A stretch of DNA of 64,000 nt, from positions 682,001-746,000 of the forward strand of contig CAOLHI010001038.1 in NCBI GenBank assembly GCA_948474755.1. Reading direction: 5' to 3'. The stretch is from Ctenosaura bakeri (Eukaryota > Chordata > Lepidosauria > Squamata > Iguanidae). Of this stretch, positions 22,801-34,204 are shown in pieces (within the stretch, counting starts at the first letter, position 1; every line of letters begins with the position of its first letter). The notes under the pieces were generated by a model that saw nothing but the letters and a program-made list of their open reading frames with translations, was not told where the DNA came from and made no database searches. The position numbers and the translations under genes were made by a program.

Positions 22801-22972
22801 AGAGCCAGCATTGTGTAGTAGCTTGAGCACTGGACTATGATGCTGGAGACCATGGTTCGTTCCCTGCTCAACCATGGGAAAACCACTGATTGATCTTGGG
22901 TGTGTCCCACACTCTCAGCCCCAGAAAACCCTGTGATGGGTTCACCTTACAGTCCCCATAACTTGCAAGCAA
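22801..22972 (+). mobile_element. tRNA-derived SINE (first of a dimer)
   Basis: Starts AGAGCCAGCATTGTGTAGTAG and runs through a box-B-like CATGGTTCGTTCC and TCCCACACTCTCAGCCCCAG to GTCCCCATAAC. The ACA tail is lost, and the next copy starts directly after. Confidence 0.82.
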
Positions 22973-22973
22973 T

Positions 22974-23170
22974 GGGAACCAGCTTGCGGTAGTGGTTTCA
23001 GCATTTGATTACAACCCTGGAGACCAGGGTTTCATTCCCTGTTTGGCCGTGGAAACCCACTGGGTGATCTTGGGCATTTCACGTGCTCTCAGCTCCCAGA
23101 AAACTTCATGATACGCTTGCATTAGGTTGCCATAAATCAGAAACGACTTGAAGGCACACAATAACGCAAC
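22974..23170 (+). mobile_element. tRNA-derived SINE (second of a dimer)
   Basis: Starts GGGAACCAGCTTGCGGTAG, with a box-B-like AGGGTTTCATTCCC, GTGGAAACCCACTGGG and the tail GAAACGACTTGAAGGCACAC. Same orientation as the copy before it. Confidence 0.85.
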
Positions 23171-24384
23171 CAAAACCCACCTTTAAGTTTGAGGGGGCTT
23201 CCTGGACTGGTTAAATTACAGCATGTGGATTTTTACTTGAGGAGGGTCATAGGTTTAAATTGGACCTTTCTTGCTTTAGGGAACCACAGTTATCTTCCCC
23301 AAAAGAGAGAGCGAGAAGGAGAGGGAATGCTAATATATAAGGATAATACAAATCCAGAATCCATAGTAAGATAGCATCTTTGTTAGGTATCTATAAATTC
23401 AGAAAATGTGCAAGCTTTTGAGTTCTCCTGAACACTTCATCAGGCTAGATGGCAAAAAAATTAGTATGTGTGTGTGTCTCAGTAGAGAAGCATTGGAATA
23501 AAAAATACTGTTTGGGCTAGATGTTTTAAGCTAATGAGGTCTGCAATTAAACTTGGTCACAAAATGGAGATTTCAGGCTTAATTACCTTTGGTTTATGCA
23601 AGGGGCCCTTTGGGTTCGGGTCATTATGTGTAATTCACTTATAACACCTAATGTTGTACATTCCCCTATATTTATAACACTTAAAAGTATAAAAGATTTT
23701 TGTATTACTAGAGTCATAGCTACACATTTCCGCAGCATGAGAAATGGAGCTCTAGGCTGCTGTGCTTTACGGTAGGCTTTGACTAGCTAGGAAAATGGGA
23801 AGAAGGGAAGAAATAACGATAGCGACCGCTGATATTGCAGGATATAAAATGAAGGTTTTGCAATCAGTTTTTAGAAATAGTTTGTGGGTTTAGCATTATC
23901 ATACAGAGAAAGAGGAAACCTCTAAGTCTTAGAGGAATTGACCAGGAAGGAAACATTCCTGTAATGGAGTGGCAGTAGGTCCAGTAAATCAATTGCAGCT
24001 TATAAGTCTATTGTAGATATCAGTGTTTATTTCATTACCATTCATTATTTCATTATGATTCATTAAATGCACTTTGCATTTCCTAGTATTTTCTTATTTT
24101 AGGGTGGTGGTGGTGGTGGCTGGTTTGGTTTTGTTTTTTCACTTGAATTTGGAAAGACCTGGATGGTCTGGATAACATCTGACTGCCTTCCTTCTAATAG
24201 CTTAATGCAACACTCAACGCTGCATCCAGTTAGATGTCTTGTTATCCAGGGACTATTCTAAGTGCCTGGCGTGTGCATCTTCCAAAAGTCTAGGAGACTC
24301 CTTTCTGGGAGCGTTCTTGGAAGACAATGTTCTCAGACCTTTCCACCACTAAATTTATTCAGCACCTGTTCAGAGCCTCCCCAG
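23171..24384. other. Non-coding with short microsatellites
   Basis: (TG)n at 23465-23477 and (GGT)n at 24101-24118. No exon or dispersed repeat is supported. Confidence 0.45.
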
Positions 24385-24620
24385 GGCCGTTTCCGCACGA
24401 GTCTGTTATAGCGTGATGATTCCACTTTCAACCTTCTATGGAATCCTGGGGTTTGCAGTTTCGGGAAGGGCCAGCTGGCCTGAGTTCGAAGTGTGCAATG
24501 CAAAGTCGTTTGCACTCAGTTTGCGGCCAGCCGGCCCCTCCCGAAACTGCAAACCCCAGGATTCCATAGGAGGTTGAAAGTGGAATCATTGCGCTCTAGC
24601 AGTCTGGTGCGGAAATGTCC
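24385..24620. mobile_element. Long-loop hairpin MITE with 3-bp TSD CAG
   Basis: CAG flanks both sides (24382-24384, 24621-24623). Arms are as in other copies, but about 50 bp of extra sequence (24481-24530, with AGTGTGCAATGCAAAGTCG) sits between GGCCAGCTGGCC and GGCCAGCCGGCC. At 236 bp it is the longest copy and may keep ancestral internal sequence. Confidence 0.92.
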
Positions 24621-24623
24621 CAG

Positions 24624-25493
24624 GAGTGGGTCAAGATGACCTTGTTAATGTGGAAATAGAATTCTCTCAAGGGAGCTTCCTTCCCTTGGAGGGTTACTGC
24701 ACATATGACGTGGTCTCAATCTCAATCTCCAGGCGGTGGTAGCTTTCAAATGGCCACACAGTTGTAGGAGCAATCTCACAATTAATGTGGTTGTTGGCAT
24801 ACAAAGAGAGGAGGAGAACGGACCCTTCCATTTGTGGCAGTCCTCCTGTCCCCACCTCTGTCAAACTGATGGACAAAAAAGGTAGTGGAAATAATATTCA
24901 TGCTAGTGGTTTATCCTTTCGTTTGTTCTCTAGGTATGCTTGGTATAGCTTACAAACATTAACAGAGAAATTAGCCCCAGATTTGAATGCATTTCTTGCT
25001 TTTTCATAAAGAGCATGTGTATTATATACACACGCATGCATTTAGTGTGTCCTCACGTGCACATCTCTTTTAAAAAGGGTTTTGTGGAGAGTACAGTATT
25101 TTTAGCGATGCCAGAATCATTTTTATGCAAGCAGGGGAACCAATATGATTTGCTCATCTACTTGTTTTGATGTTCACAGTGAATGTCAAGGATATGCGAA
25201 CAAAAACGATGGAAGCCTTCGTGAATTGCTTGGGGTTGCGAGTAGATTTCTGAAGAAAATTGTGTGTGCTGAGCTTTATTTATGCACTAAAAATAAAGAT
25301 GGGATTAGGAGAATATTGAACTGTAAATGCGCCAGCTATTTCGGCTTTTGTGTACAGCAGAGTGAATCTTATCAATTTATCTCTCTGCTAATCTTGAATA
25401 TTGTAGGCTTGGCTTCCGTTTTCACAGCCCAGCCTCCCTTTTTGCAGTAATCTAGTTCCAGTTTATTTAATGCTTTCCATGCTTACTGTTGGT
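24624..25493. other. Non-coding, nothing recognised
   Basis: The 101-codon ORF 25145-25450 (+) has no recognisable domain. No repeat was identified. Confidence 0.4.
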
Positions 25494-26290
25494 AGAATCA
25501 TAGAATCATAGAAATGTAGAGTTGGAAGAGACCCCAGGGGCCATCGAATCCAACCCCCTGCTATGCAGGAACACCCTCAAAGCACTCCCGACAGATGGCC
25601 ATCCAGCCTCTGCTTAAAAACCTCCAAGGAAGGAGCCTCCACTACACTCCGAGGCAGCAGATTCCACTGCCGGACAGCCCTGACCGTAAGGAAGTTCTTC
25701 CTGAGGTTCAGGTGGAATCTCCTTTCCTGCAGCTTGAATCCATTGCTCCTTGTCCTGGTCTCTGGAGCAGCAGAAAACAAGCCCACTCCCTCCTCATCAT
25801 GGCATCCCTTCACATATTTAAACATGGCTATCATGTCCCCTCTTAACCTTCTCTTCTGCAGACTAAACATACCCAGCTCTCTAAGCCTATCCTCATAGGG
25901 CTTCATGGCTTCCAGGCCCCTCACCATTTTGGTCTCCCTGCTCTGAACTTGCTCCAGCTTGTCAATGTCCTTCTTGAATTGGGGTGCCCAGAACTGGACA
26001 CAGGAGTCAAGATGGGGTCTAACCAAAGCAGAGTAGAGTGGTACCAGGACCTCCCTCAATCTAGACACCAGACTCCTATTGATGCAGCCAAGAATTGCAT
26101 TGGCTTTCTTGGCTGCCGCATTACACTGCTGACTCATGTTCAGCTTGTGGTCTATGAAGACTCCTAGATCCCTTTCACACGTACTGCTATCCAGCCACGT
26201 GTCCCCCATCCTATATTTCTGTATTCCATTTTTTCTACCTAAGTGTAGGACCTTACATTTCTATGGAATGACTTTTAGGATTTGTCTCTT
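25494..26290 (-). mobile_element. CR1 LINE, best preserved copy
   Basis: Minus strand. An uninterrupted 210-codon frame (26209-25577) covers the reverse-transcriptase C-terminal part: [74 protein letters not shown], then [19 protein letters not shown] and DGHLSGVL before the stop. The 3' UTR is about 80 bp and ends in the ATTCTATG repeat at 25494. Upstream, 26210-26290 still resembles CR1 but out of frame. It is 5'-truncated; the endonuclease and catalytic YxDD core are absent, so it cannot move on its own. Confidence 0.93.
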
Positions 26291-26743
26291 CCTGGTGCTC
26301 TCCTCTCAGGATATTTAGATTTTCCTGCATTTCATATTGACTGAAACTTGTGTAGAGCATTATTATCTCCATCTAAGCAAGCAGGGTGGAATCATTCCAA
26401 GGACTTAAAAACTAAGAGTTAAGCCTTCTTTGAAAACAAACAAACCATGATGTTTCAGGAGTCCTTCATGACGTTCGTGTTTTGTTTCTGTTACTTCTGT
26501 GAAAAGAGATTGAAATTTTACTATTGCAAAGTGAAATCTCCAATCCGTCTGAAATACATCTTACTTACGTATTTGAACTCAGGCTTATATAGATGTGATG
26601 TGTCCCTTTTCACACGATCGTTTAATGGCATGGGTCCCTCTTTTCCCAATATATACATCCCTGTTTTCCTATGCTACAAATTCTAATTCATGTGCGGTAG
26701 CATGGCTGTTATTCCTCTGATATATTTTTGTGCTGCTTTCATT
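26291..26743. other. Non-coding, nothing recognised
   Basis: AT-rich. The ORF at 26447-26686 is cysteine- and phenylalanine-rich by composition and has no known domain. Confidence 0.4.
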
Positions 26744-26951
26744 TGTTATTGCCTGCCTTTAAGTCATTTCTGACTTTCAGTGATCTCAATGGAGAACCTA
26801 TCACAGGGGTTTCTTGGCAAGATTTGTTTGGGGGAGGAGGTTGCCATTGTTTTCCTCTGAGGCTGAGAGAGTGGGACTTGTCCAAGGTCAGCCAGTAGGG
26901 TTCCATGGTTGAGTGGGGATTTTCAGAGTTCTAGTCCAACACTCAGACCAC
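26744..26951 (-). mobile_element. tRNA-derived SINE
   Basis: Reversed copy: TCATTTCTGACTTTCAGTG, TTCTTGGCAAGATTTGTTTG, TCCTCTGAGGCTGAGAGAG, TTCCATGGTTGAGTGGGG. The tRNA head is eroded. A (CA)n run follows at 26951-26969. Confidence 0.82.
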
Positions 26952-27018
26952 AACACACACACACACACAAAGAAATGGTATAAATGTTTTAGTTGTTAAT
27001 GTTGTGTTTGCTGTTTTC

Positions 27019-27285
27019 ATAGACTCCTAGAATCTCAGAGCTGGGAGGACCCATCCAACCTCTGTTGTAAGACCCCCCAAGGCAGTCCATTGCACTGTCA
27101 ACCAGATCTTACAATCAAGAAGTTCTTCCTTCTGTTTAGGTGGAACTTGTTTTCTTGTCATGTGCATCCACTGGTTTGTGTTGTCGTCTTTGGAGCAGCA
27201 GAAAACGAGCTCACTCCGTCTTCTCCATGACATCCCTTGAGATATTTAAAGATAGCGATCATATCATCCCTCGGTCTTCTCCAAT
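27019..27285 (-). mobile_element. CR1 LINE 3' end, diverged subfamily
   Basis: Plus reads ATAGACTCCTAGAATCTCAG, AGAAGTTCTTCCTTCTGTTT, GGAGCAGCAGAAAACGAGC, CATGACATCCCTTGAGATAT: the same order as the other minus-strand CR1 ends, but with many differences and no open frame. It is an older or separate subfamily. Confidence 0.75.
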
Positions 27286-27574
27286 CTTTCTTTTTATTAT
27301 AATGTGCTTGGAGAGTGGGATATGAACCTTGATTTCAACACAAGTCAGTCAATAGGAGTAGAATGTGCAGAGCATGGATGGGACCTCTCTTGGCCTCCAG
27401 ATGTTTGTTGTTGGCTGAGCAGCTCCCAGGAGGCCACAGATTCTACCCTACTGATGTGTACGAAACACAGGTTGGTTCTTGATACTAGCTCTTCTGCTTG
27501 AGACTGTTCTGGCATTATTATGGCCCATATCTATGGTAAGGTACCTGCAAAGTATGACCTCAGTCTCTCATGTA
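27286..27574. other. Non-coding; possible hAT-MITE scrap
   Basis: GGCCTCCAGATGTTTGTTGTTG near 27402-27423 resembles part of the hAT-like MITE core; nothing longer is supported. Confidence 0.3.
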
Positions 27575-27749
27575 GGCTCCATTTCCGCACTACACTCTTA
27601 TAGCGCAATGATTCCACTTTCAACATCCTATGGAATCCTGGGGTTTGCAGTTTCGGGAGGGGCCGGCCGGATTCCATAGGAACCCCAGGATTCCATAGGA
27701 TGTTGAAAGTGGAATCATTGCGCTATAACAGTCTAGTGCGGAAATGGCC
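27575..27749. mobile_element. Hairpin MITE, rearranged centre
   Basis: Left arm GCTCCATTTCCGCACTACAC to GGAGGGGCCGGCCGG is followed by a repeated ATTCCATAGG and then the right arm from AACCCCAGG. The CCCCTCCCGAAACTGC part of the right arm is missing. No clear TSD. Confidence 0.9.
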
Positions 27750-29560
27750 ATAGAAACAAACTTCCATTTTTAGTTTCTTTGTTGCTGCAAACCCTTTTTA
27801 TTAGTATTTAATGGCCTATACAAATGAACACGTAAAATATTAAAACCCATACCAGGTATTAAATAGTCCTGCAGTAGGTTGTTGCCTTATTTGCACTGTT
27901 CTTTATCCAGAGAAACCTTTTTATTATGTTATTTTAGGTGTTTTTTTTTTGTTTTTTCAAAGTACAAAAATCTCTTATTCCCCAGCTGGGTGTTGGTCAT
28001 CATCTTTGTTAAATTTTCTAAGATCCTTAAAAAAAAAAAAATCCTCGATCTGGTTGCTTGGAATCACATTCTCCACTTTAATTTAGTCACCTTGAAAGAA
28101 GACTCCCAAAGACAAAGGCAGAATTCAGAGATAAGGATCGGCTTTCACTGAGGCTGCATTGTTGGCAGAGAATATCTCTTGCAGGGAGAGGAGCTTGAAA
28201 CCTGCAGGGTGTCTTTCTGTGAAAAAGGCAAATATAGACTAATTCGTATGCATAGACCACCTAGGGGAGTTTATTTTGAATTTTTGCAGTTTTAAGCACT
28301 CATTGATGTGAGCGCTTTATTGCAGAAGCGAGGACAAATAAGCTGTGTGGTGTCTGAAAGGGTTTTTCTGTCCGTAGGTGCCAGCAACTGGCACAAACAG
28401 GGTTCCATTTCGACCGGTTTTTCCAAACCTGATGCTGTACAGATGTGTTGGGCTACAACTTCCATCGTTCTGCAGCCCACTGCAGTTTTTGCAGCCCAGC
28501 AGTTCCCTTTCGCAAGGAACAATCATGCAGATAACATTTTACCCATAAAACAGTCCCACAATTTGCAAAGGAATTATCTTCCAACGGAGGGGGTCTTAGC
28601 TCCACCCAGAGGGGGCTGGCCAGAAGACGAGATGCAAGTGGTGATGGGGAGAGGTGGCCAAAATCGGCTGCAGAGAAATAAGATTTTTGTAGGTTGTTTT
28701 TTTTTTTAATGCAGTCTTATTTGTGAAAAATGCACGGTTGTTTTTCTTGTCAGTCTGTCACTCCCAGCTAGGGTAAAAAGCTGTTTGAGAACTGTTCATT
28801 AATTCTTTTAAGATAGCAAAATTCCTTGTAATAATGGGTCGTGTGCTTGTAAGTGCCTTTCTAGTCGCCTTCTTTGCCTGAGGCATTATGCCAGGTGGGA
28901 GCAAGGCCATCAGAATAATTGGGGGGAATGGAGGGAAGTGCAGAGAATAATGGGTGGGAGGAGGACCATCCGGAAATGGAGAGAGAATGGAAGGAAAGGC
29001 ACAGCAGCTTGGTTTGGCCCAAGGGCCTCACTGGTTCCAGGCCGGCACAGTTGTGGATCCGTGCCAGCTGTTGGCGTGACCACCCTCAGCTGCTGGCACT
29101 CAGGGGGTCCCACATTGCTTACCCAGGAACTGTACACACACCGTTCATTCCGTACACCCCATTCTCACACATCATCACCCCATTTTCTTTCTCTCTTTCT
29201 CACGCACAGAAGCACACAAACACTGGCAGTGAGGCTTTTTCAAAGCCAACTAGTAGTTTATGGATAATTTATTGGAAGGTCTGGAAGCAAAGAGTTACCG
29301 GGATATGACCCTACAGCTGTTAGCTACAATCGGCACGTCTTCTCCCGTTAGATCTTTGACTAGGGATGAATAACGATTCCGATTCAGTGGCGTGAAGCTT
29401 GTTGGGGTGGGTAAATCTGTTCTCTTCAGCTGGAGTAGCAGCATTCTCATTCGTGTTATTTGACTGCTTTTGGGGTGCTTTTAAGTGTTGAGAAGTGGCA
29501 CAGTTCCCCGGCCTCACCCACAAGCATTGTGCATGCATTTAAATGTTGAGTTAATACGGA
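27750..29560. other. Non-coding, nothing recognised
   Basis: ORFs at 28308-28709 (+, 133 codons) and 28919-29308 (+, 129 codons) overlap others on both strands and show no domain. No dispersed repeat is supported. Confidence 0.4.
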
Positions 29561-29570
29561 TTGTAGGCCA

Positions 29571-30012
29571 AGATTTGGAATGCCACATCTGCTTGCTTCT
29601 CAGAGACAAAGGTTATCATTCAAGCCTGAAGCAGGCAATCATGCGAACCCTGTGCCTCCCAAGAGGGCCTTCTCGGTGGCTGCTCCCACCCTCTGGAATT
29701 CCCTTCCACGGGAGGCTCGACTGGCTCCCTCCCTGCTCCCTTTTTGCCAGCAGGCAAAGACCTTTTCGTTTTGGCAGGCTTTTCATCTGCAACTACTTGC
29801 AGAAAGGCGTCTTATGGGTGCTGTGCTTGATTTTCAACTTCTGCATACCATTGACACTGTTTTAAAGTGATGATTTTAAGTGCCTTCAAAATGTTTCCAT
29901 TAGGCTTTAGGGGATTCTTTTTGTGAGCCACCTTGGGTCCTCTTCTGGGAAAAAGACAGCGTAGAAATGAATGAATGAATGAATGAATGAATGAGTGAAT
30001 GAATGAATGAAT
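29571..30012 (+). mobile_element. L2 LINE, 3' end with (TGAA)n tail
   Basis: The frame 29580-29870 contains RAFSVAAPTLWNSLPREARL, the typical L2 ORF2 C-terminal motif. The 3' UTR then has GAGCCACCTTGGGTCC and a terminal ATGAATGAATGAATG array (29968-30012). 5'-truncated at about 29571. Confidence 0.9.
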
Positions 30013-30184
30013 AACTTGTTGAGCAACATGTCTCACCACCTCTGTTGTTAGTTGCAGTTCTTGCAATCCCTTACCATTGGCTGTATTGGCTAGGTTTGCT
30101 TCTGGTTGTTGTTGTTACTTGTTCATTCTTACCTTACCTTTCCTCTAGACCTGAGGCTCTAGGTGTCTTGTGTGTATGTACTTT

Positions 30185-30382
30185 CTAGTTGCCTTTCAAC
30201 TTACTTTCAACTTACGGTAATAACCCCTTGAATTTCATAGGGTTTTCTTAGACTAGGAATACTTGGAGGTGGTTTTGCCAGCGCCTTCCTTTGAATGTTG
30301 CCTTGGATGTATCCCATCCAAGTACTAACCAGGACTGACCCTACTTTAATTTCTGAAATCAGGCGGGCTCTGGTGCCTTAAA
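30185..30382 (-). mobile_element. Composite SINE: Bov-B-tailed part plus 5S rRNA-derived part
   Basis: On plus, 30185-30300 resembles the reversed tail and body of the common SINE (TTACGGTAATAACCCC, AGGGTTTTCTTAGACTAGG). 30303-30382 is reverse-complement 5S rRNA (CCCATCCAAGTACTAACCAG, GACCCTACTTTAATTTCTG, AAATCAGGCGGGCTC). On minus the 5S part is therefore the 5' head, as in 5S-headed SINEs. Confidence 0.75.
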
Positions 30383-31608
30383 ATTTGCCTGGCCTGTTCA
30401 GAGGACGTGAGCCAGAGGGCAGGGAGGGAGGCAGACCTGTTGCTTCTGCCCGCAGAGTTTCTGAACTCTCCAAAATGTGAGAGAGCAAGAGAGAGAGAAG
30501 ATCCCAGCACTTGAGAAGGGGAGGTTGAAAGAGTGCAGGTGTGGATAGGGAGGAAGACTAATAATGGGAAGGACGAAGAATAGGTATGGGCGGGGAGAGA
30601 GAGCAGAGGCAAAGCAAGCCGTAGGACTGAGGGATCCTGATGGAGAAGGAGAAGCTGAGAGAAAAAGCGTTTAGCTTAATGGGAATCGTTTTGTATGTGT
30701 GTATGTGTGGCGGGATAGGTGTATATGTTGGGCAGGGGGGAGATCAAAGAAGGCTACCTGGATCAATGGGTGGATGAAAGGATGGTAAAAGCACCTTGCT
30801 GGGATTACAAGACCTCTGGTGTGGTTTGCCAGGACTGGTTATTTAAGAAGTGGGTCACTGCAGCCCTGTCCATGTTGGCATTCAGAAGTGGCCGGGCTTC
30901 CACTCCCAGCTGGACTTGCTGTTTTGTGTGCCAGTGAAGCTGTCGTTTGTCAACAGAGCCGACGTCTGCCTTGTGTGGAGGTGTTTTCTTTCTACCTTCT
31001 CAGCAGGCCCTTTGCAAGGGAAGCCGCAAGGACATTAGATTCTGGTGCTTTAGGAGGGCTTGCAAGGTGCCAAAGTGAAATGGTACCAAACCTGCTTTCA
31101 GTGTTGAAGATCTGTGCTGCTGTAGTTCTCCTTCTGTTTCATATTGTAATGTATGAAATTATCTCCCCTTCTCTCCTCCTCGCCCTGCTCCGTCCCGTCC
31201 CGTCAAGGTGCCATGACTCTTGAGGGGGCATTTTGGACTTCACCTCCTTTGAGGAATAATGGGATTAGACCTCACCGTCTGTCCCGTTAGAGAAATCGGT
31301 CCAGCTGTGAAAGACTCCTTGCATCCTGGGGTAGCCAAGCTACAGGAAAGGTATCACTTCTTCGCTGCAGAGGGAGTTATCACCAGCAGTGCCTTTCGTG
31401 GGGCCTTGAGGAGTTTGTTGGGGCTTAAAATGTTGTGCTTGTTCGGTCGTTTCCCTCTCTTTCTGCCTTCTTTCGGTCGTTTGGTGCAGATAACTTCTGA
31501 TGCCTTGACCCTAGTAAGAAGCCTGGGATCCCACTGCAAACTGCTGTGTTCCCTCCTCTCTCTTGGACCAAATGTGCCCCTTCCTTACCCTTCTTGGATG
31601 TAACCTTA
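30383..31608. other. Non-coding, nothing recognised
   Basis: Purine-rich 30390-30720. ORFs of 114 and 134 codons (31259-31603, 30819-31223) lack recognisable domains and overlap ORFs in other frames. Confidence 0.4.
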
Positions 31609-31697
31609 GGCCGTTTCCGCACTCGCCTGTTATAGTGCTATTATTCCACTTTCAACGTCCTATGGAATCCTGGGGTTTGCAGTTTAGGGAGGGGTCT
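31609..31697. mobile_element. Hairpin MITE, left arm only
   Basis: GGCCGTTTCCGCACTCGCCTG runs to GCAGTTTAGGGAGGGG and stops exactly where other copies reach their centre. No right arm follows within several hundred bases. Confidence 0.88.
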
Positions 31698-33095
31698 TGG
31701 ACATTTCAAACATCCTAATTTGATGGAAACCAAATTATACATGAAACATTTTATGTTTCTAAAGTAACAGAGTGACTTTCAATCTCTAAAAGGTGCTAAT
31801 ATGGCAATTATTCATTTTTTTCTGAAAATTTCCATTTTTGGGGGGAAAATTGTGTCCCCCCCATGGTGACAAAATTTTGTAGAAATTCATAGAAATTTTG
31901 CATCCCTTGATAGGACACCTTTAATAATCTAGGCTTGGTTTTTGGTTAGCATACCTGTTTAGTGAGACGAAAGGGAGAGTACTTAGGTATCCAGCTTTAC
32001 CAAAGGGATTTTGTGTTGAGTGTAATAACATGTTCCCTATAAAGAATTCCAGTCATCAGATAGGGAAGCCTCCACTGAATTTAGGCAAACAGTTTCTCCG
32101 CCGTGACTTTTCTCCGCGTATGGGAGGAAGGGAAGGGGGCACTACTTAGATAAAGCCGCCTTTCTATTGAATCAGTCTGTCAGTGGCCATCATGGGTCTT
32201 GGGCTCATGGATGCATCCCTGTGAAGGAAGACCTCCTTGTTACCTTTTTAATATGGGTTGAATGGAGACTTTTTCTGCATGACATCCAACTGGGTTTCCC
32301 CCCTGCCCTTTCTCCTGGGAATTCAAGGCTTTGGGACAGCCTGGTGATGTAGGTAAAGCCGGGTGGAGTATGTTTTCCAGTTTTTCAGCCTCCTCCGCAG
32401 TGACAGTATCCCCGAAAAGTAGTAGTAGAAGGAGATTCTTCTTCTGCAATGTTCATCAAGTGGCTCAGTCTTAAGTGAGAGACCTCTAGATCTGTTTTCT
32501 TTCAGTGTCTTCAGTAGTATTTCTGTTCTTCTTTTGCTTTGGGCTAGTAACACATTGAGAATTCAATTTCTGTTGAGTTAACAGCCTTTGCAGCTCCAAG
32601 ATATGGAAGCATTATCTGCAATTATCCTATTTGCCACTTGAGTGAGATGTTTGTGAGTATTTGGGAATGGTAGACTAGTGTTGTTCTTTGGATTGATGAA
32701 ACATCTTTTTAAACTGGTGGCTTTTTATAATACGTTTAATTTCTTCTAGTACCAGATTTGAGTGATCTCGTGCTTCTCGTTATGGAAATGATATTGGACC
32801 ACCAAAAAGAAGATTTACACACACACACGTGTCCAGATGTACACGTATGCAAGTCGTGGAACCTACCAGGCACACATTAGAATACTAGTTTGCAAATAAA
32901 AAGAAATAGGAAGTATTGAACACCTAATAAGAGGGCACAGATATGGCCACATTGCTAAGGCTAAACTGATGGCAGAATATACCTGGAAGCCTAGAGAGAC
33001 ATATCATTAATCTATATTTTAAAAGGAGGCCCTGTGTCCAGTGCCTTCTAGGACCACATGGTATTCTCAGGGGTGTCGCTTTAGGGAGGAACAAA
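31698..33095. other. Non-coding, nothing recognised
   Basis: AT-rich, with no supported repeat or exon. ORFs are at most 76 codons. Confidence 0.4.
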
Positions 33096-33350
33096 ATAAG
33101 GGCATTGCTCCCCCAAGAATTCTGCCCCCCCCATGAATTTTTCCTTCAGTCCCCCAATTTCTAGCACTTTTTAACTTTCAGAAATAGAGTTTAGGCATCC
33201 AAAGAAAATGGAGAGGCAAAGATGAACTAAGGGAAAGAATACAGAAAATAAAAGAGTTCTAAGTGTGAACAATTTTCAGCGCTTTCACTCTTAGCAATGC
33301 TAGAAATGTGGGGTCGAAGGAAGATTTCATTTGCAGGGCAGAATTTCTGT
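33096..33350 (+). repeat. Unclassified dispersed repeat, copy 1
   Basis: Shares order and sequence with 51211-51405: CCCCCCATGAA, TTCCTTC, TAGAGTTTAGGCATCCAAAG, AGAGTTCTAAGTGTGAAC, ATTTTCAGCG, GCTAGAAAT. There is no coding capacity, and the ends are not defined. Family unknown to me. Confidence 0.65.
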
Positions 33351-34204
33351 TTTGGTGGCAATACTCTCACTCCCCCTGCCATATTTTGACATCTGAGTAT
33401 CTTCTTCTACTTTGCAGAAAAGTCCCACTACCGGTATACTGAATGTAAACGTTTAGTGACGTGTCGTATGGAATATGAAGCTGTACCGTGATTTGGGTGT
33501 GTGTATTTGGCTTGTGTGTCTTTCTTCCTCCGGGCCCCCTCCGCTCTTCCTGAAATCTCCCTTTCCCACCAATCCTGGGGACTGCTGCCAGGTTGCTGGC
33601 TGGGTCCTTAAACAGAAGCCAGCCTAACCCTCCCCGTGCATGCATTTGCATTGTTCATCCTCAAGACGTGTGTTCTCCTTGTCACTTTCTTGCAGTCAGC
33701 AAATAGTAAAATTGCCTTAACAGTGTAGCAAAGGCTGGGGGGAAAATAATAATTTCTTAAGAAGGTGCCCATTAAGCACCTTGCAAACACTGATGAATAG
33801 TTTGTTGCTGTTCTTGCAGACATTTTGTTGTGTGCTGCAAGGAGAGTCGCTGGAGCAGCTGTGCTTGAGGTTTTTGGGTTTTTTTCCAATGGAGTTGTCT
33901 TCTGTTTTGTGGCCCCAGGCAGAACGGGATGGTGCTTGTGTACTCGACAAGACCTTCTCCCAGAGGGAAAGAACCTTATAAATGCATGGACAGGTGATGG
34001 GGAATTATAAAAATCGCTAATTACTGCAATACAGCGATGCCCGTGTGAAAACCCAGGCTCCCTAAAAGATGAAGAGGGATGAATATTGGGAAGCAGCACA
34101 TAGAAATCGGTAATACGGAGAGAAAAGAGGGGAGGGGGGAGGTGAGCGGGGGGACGGTGGCCAGAGCACGGGCGGCCAGTTTGGCCCAGGGCAACGAGCA
34201 GGGA
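33351..34204. other. Non-coding; contains an unsupported 203-codon ORF
   Basis: The minus ORF 34219-33608 is the longest non-LINE frame in the window but resembles no protein, has low-complexity stretches and shares its DNA with ORFs in two other frames. A G-rich patch (34129-34160) could form a quadruplex. Confidence 0.35.

Noticed and set aside
30013..30100. Complete hAT-like MITE
   Set aside because: Only a short CTTACCATTGGCTGTATTGG-like scrap resembles the core; no ends or TSD.
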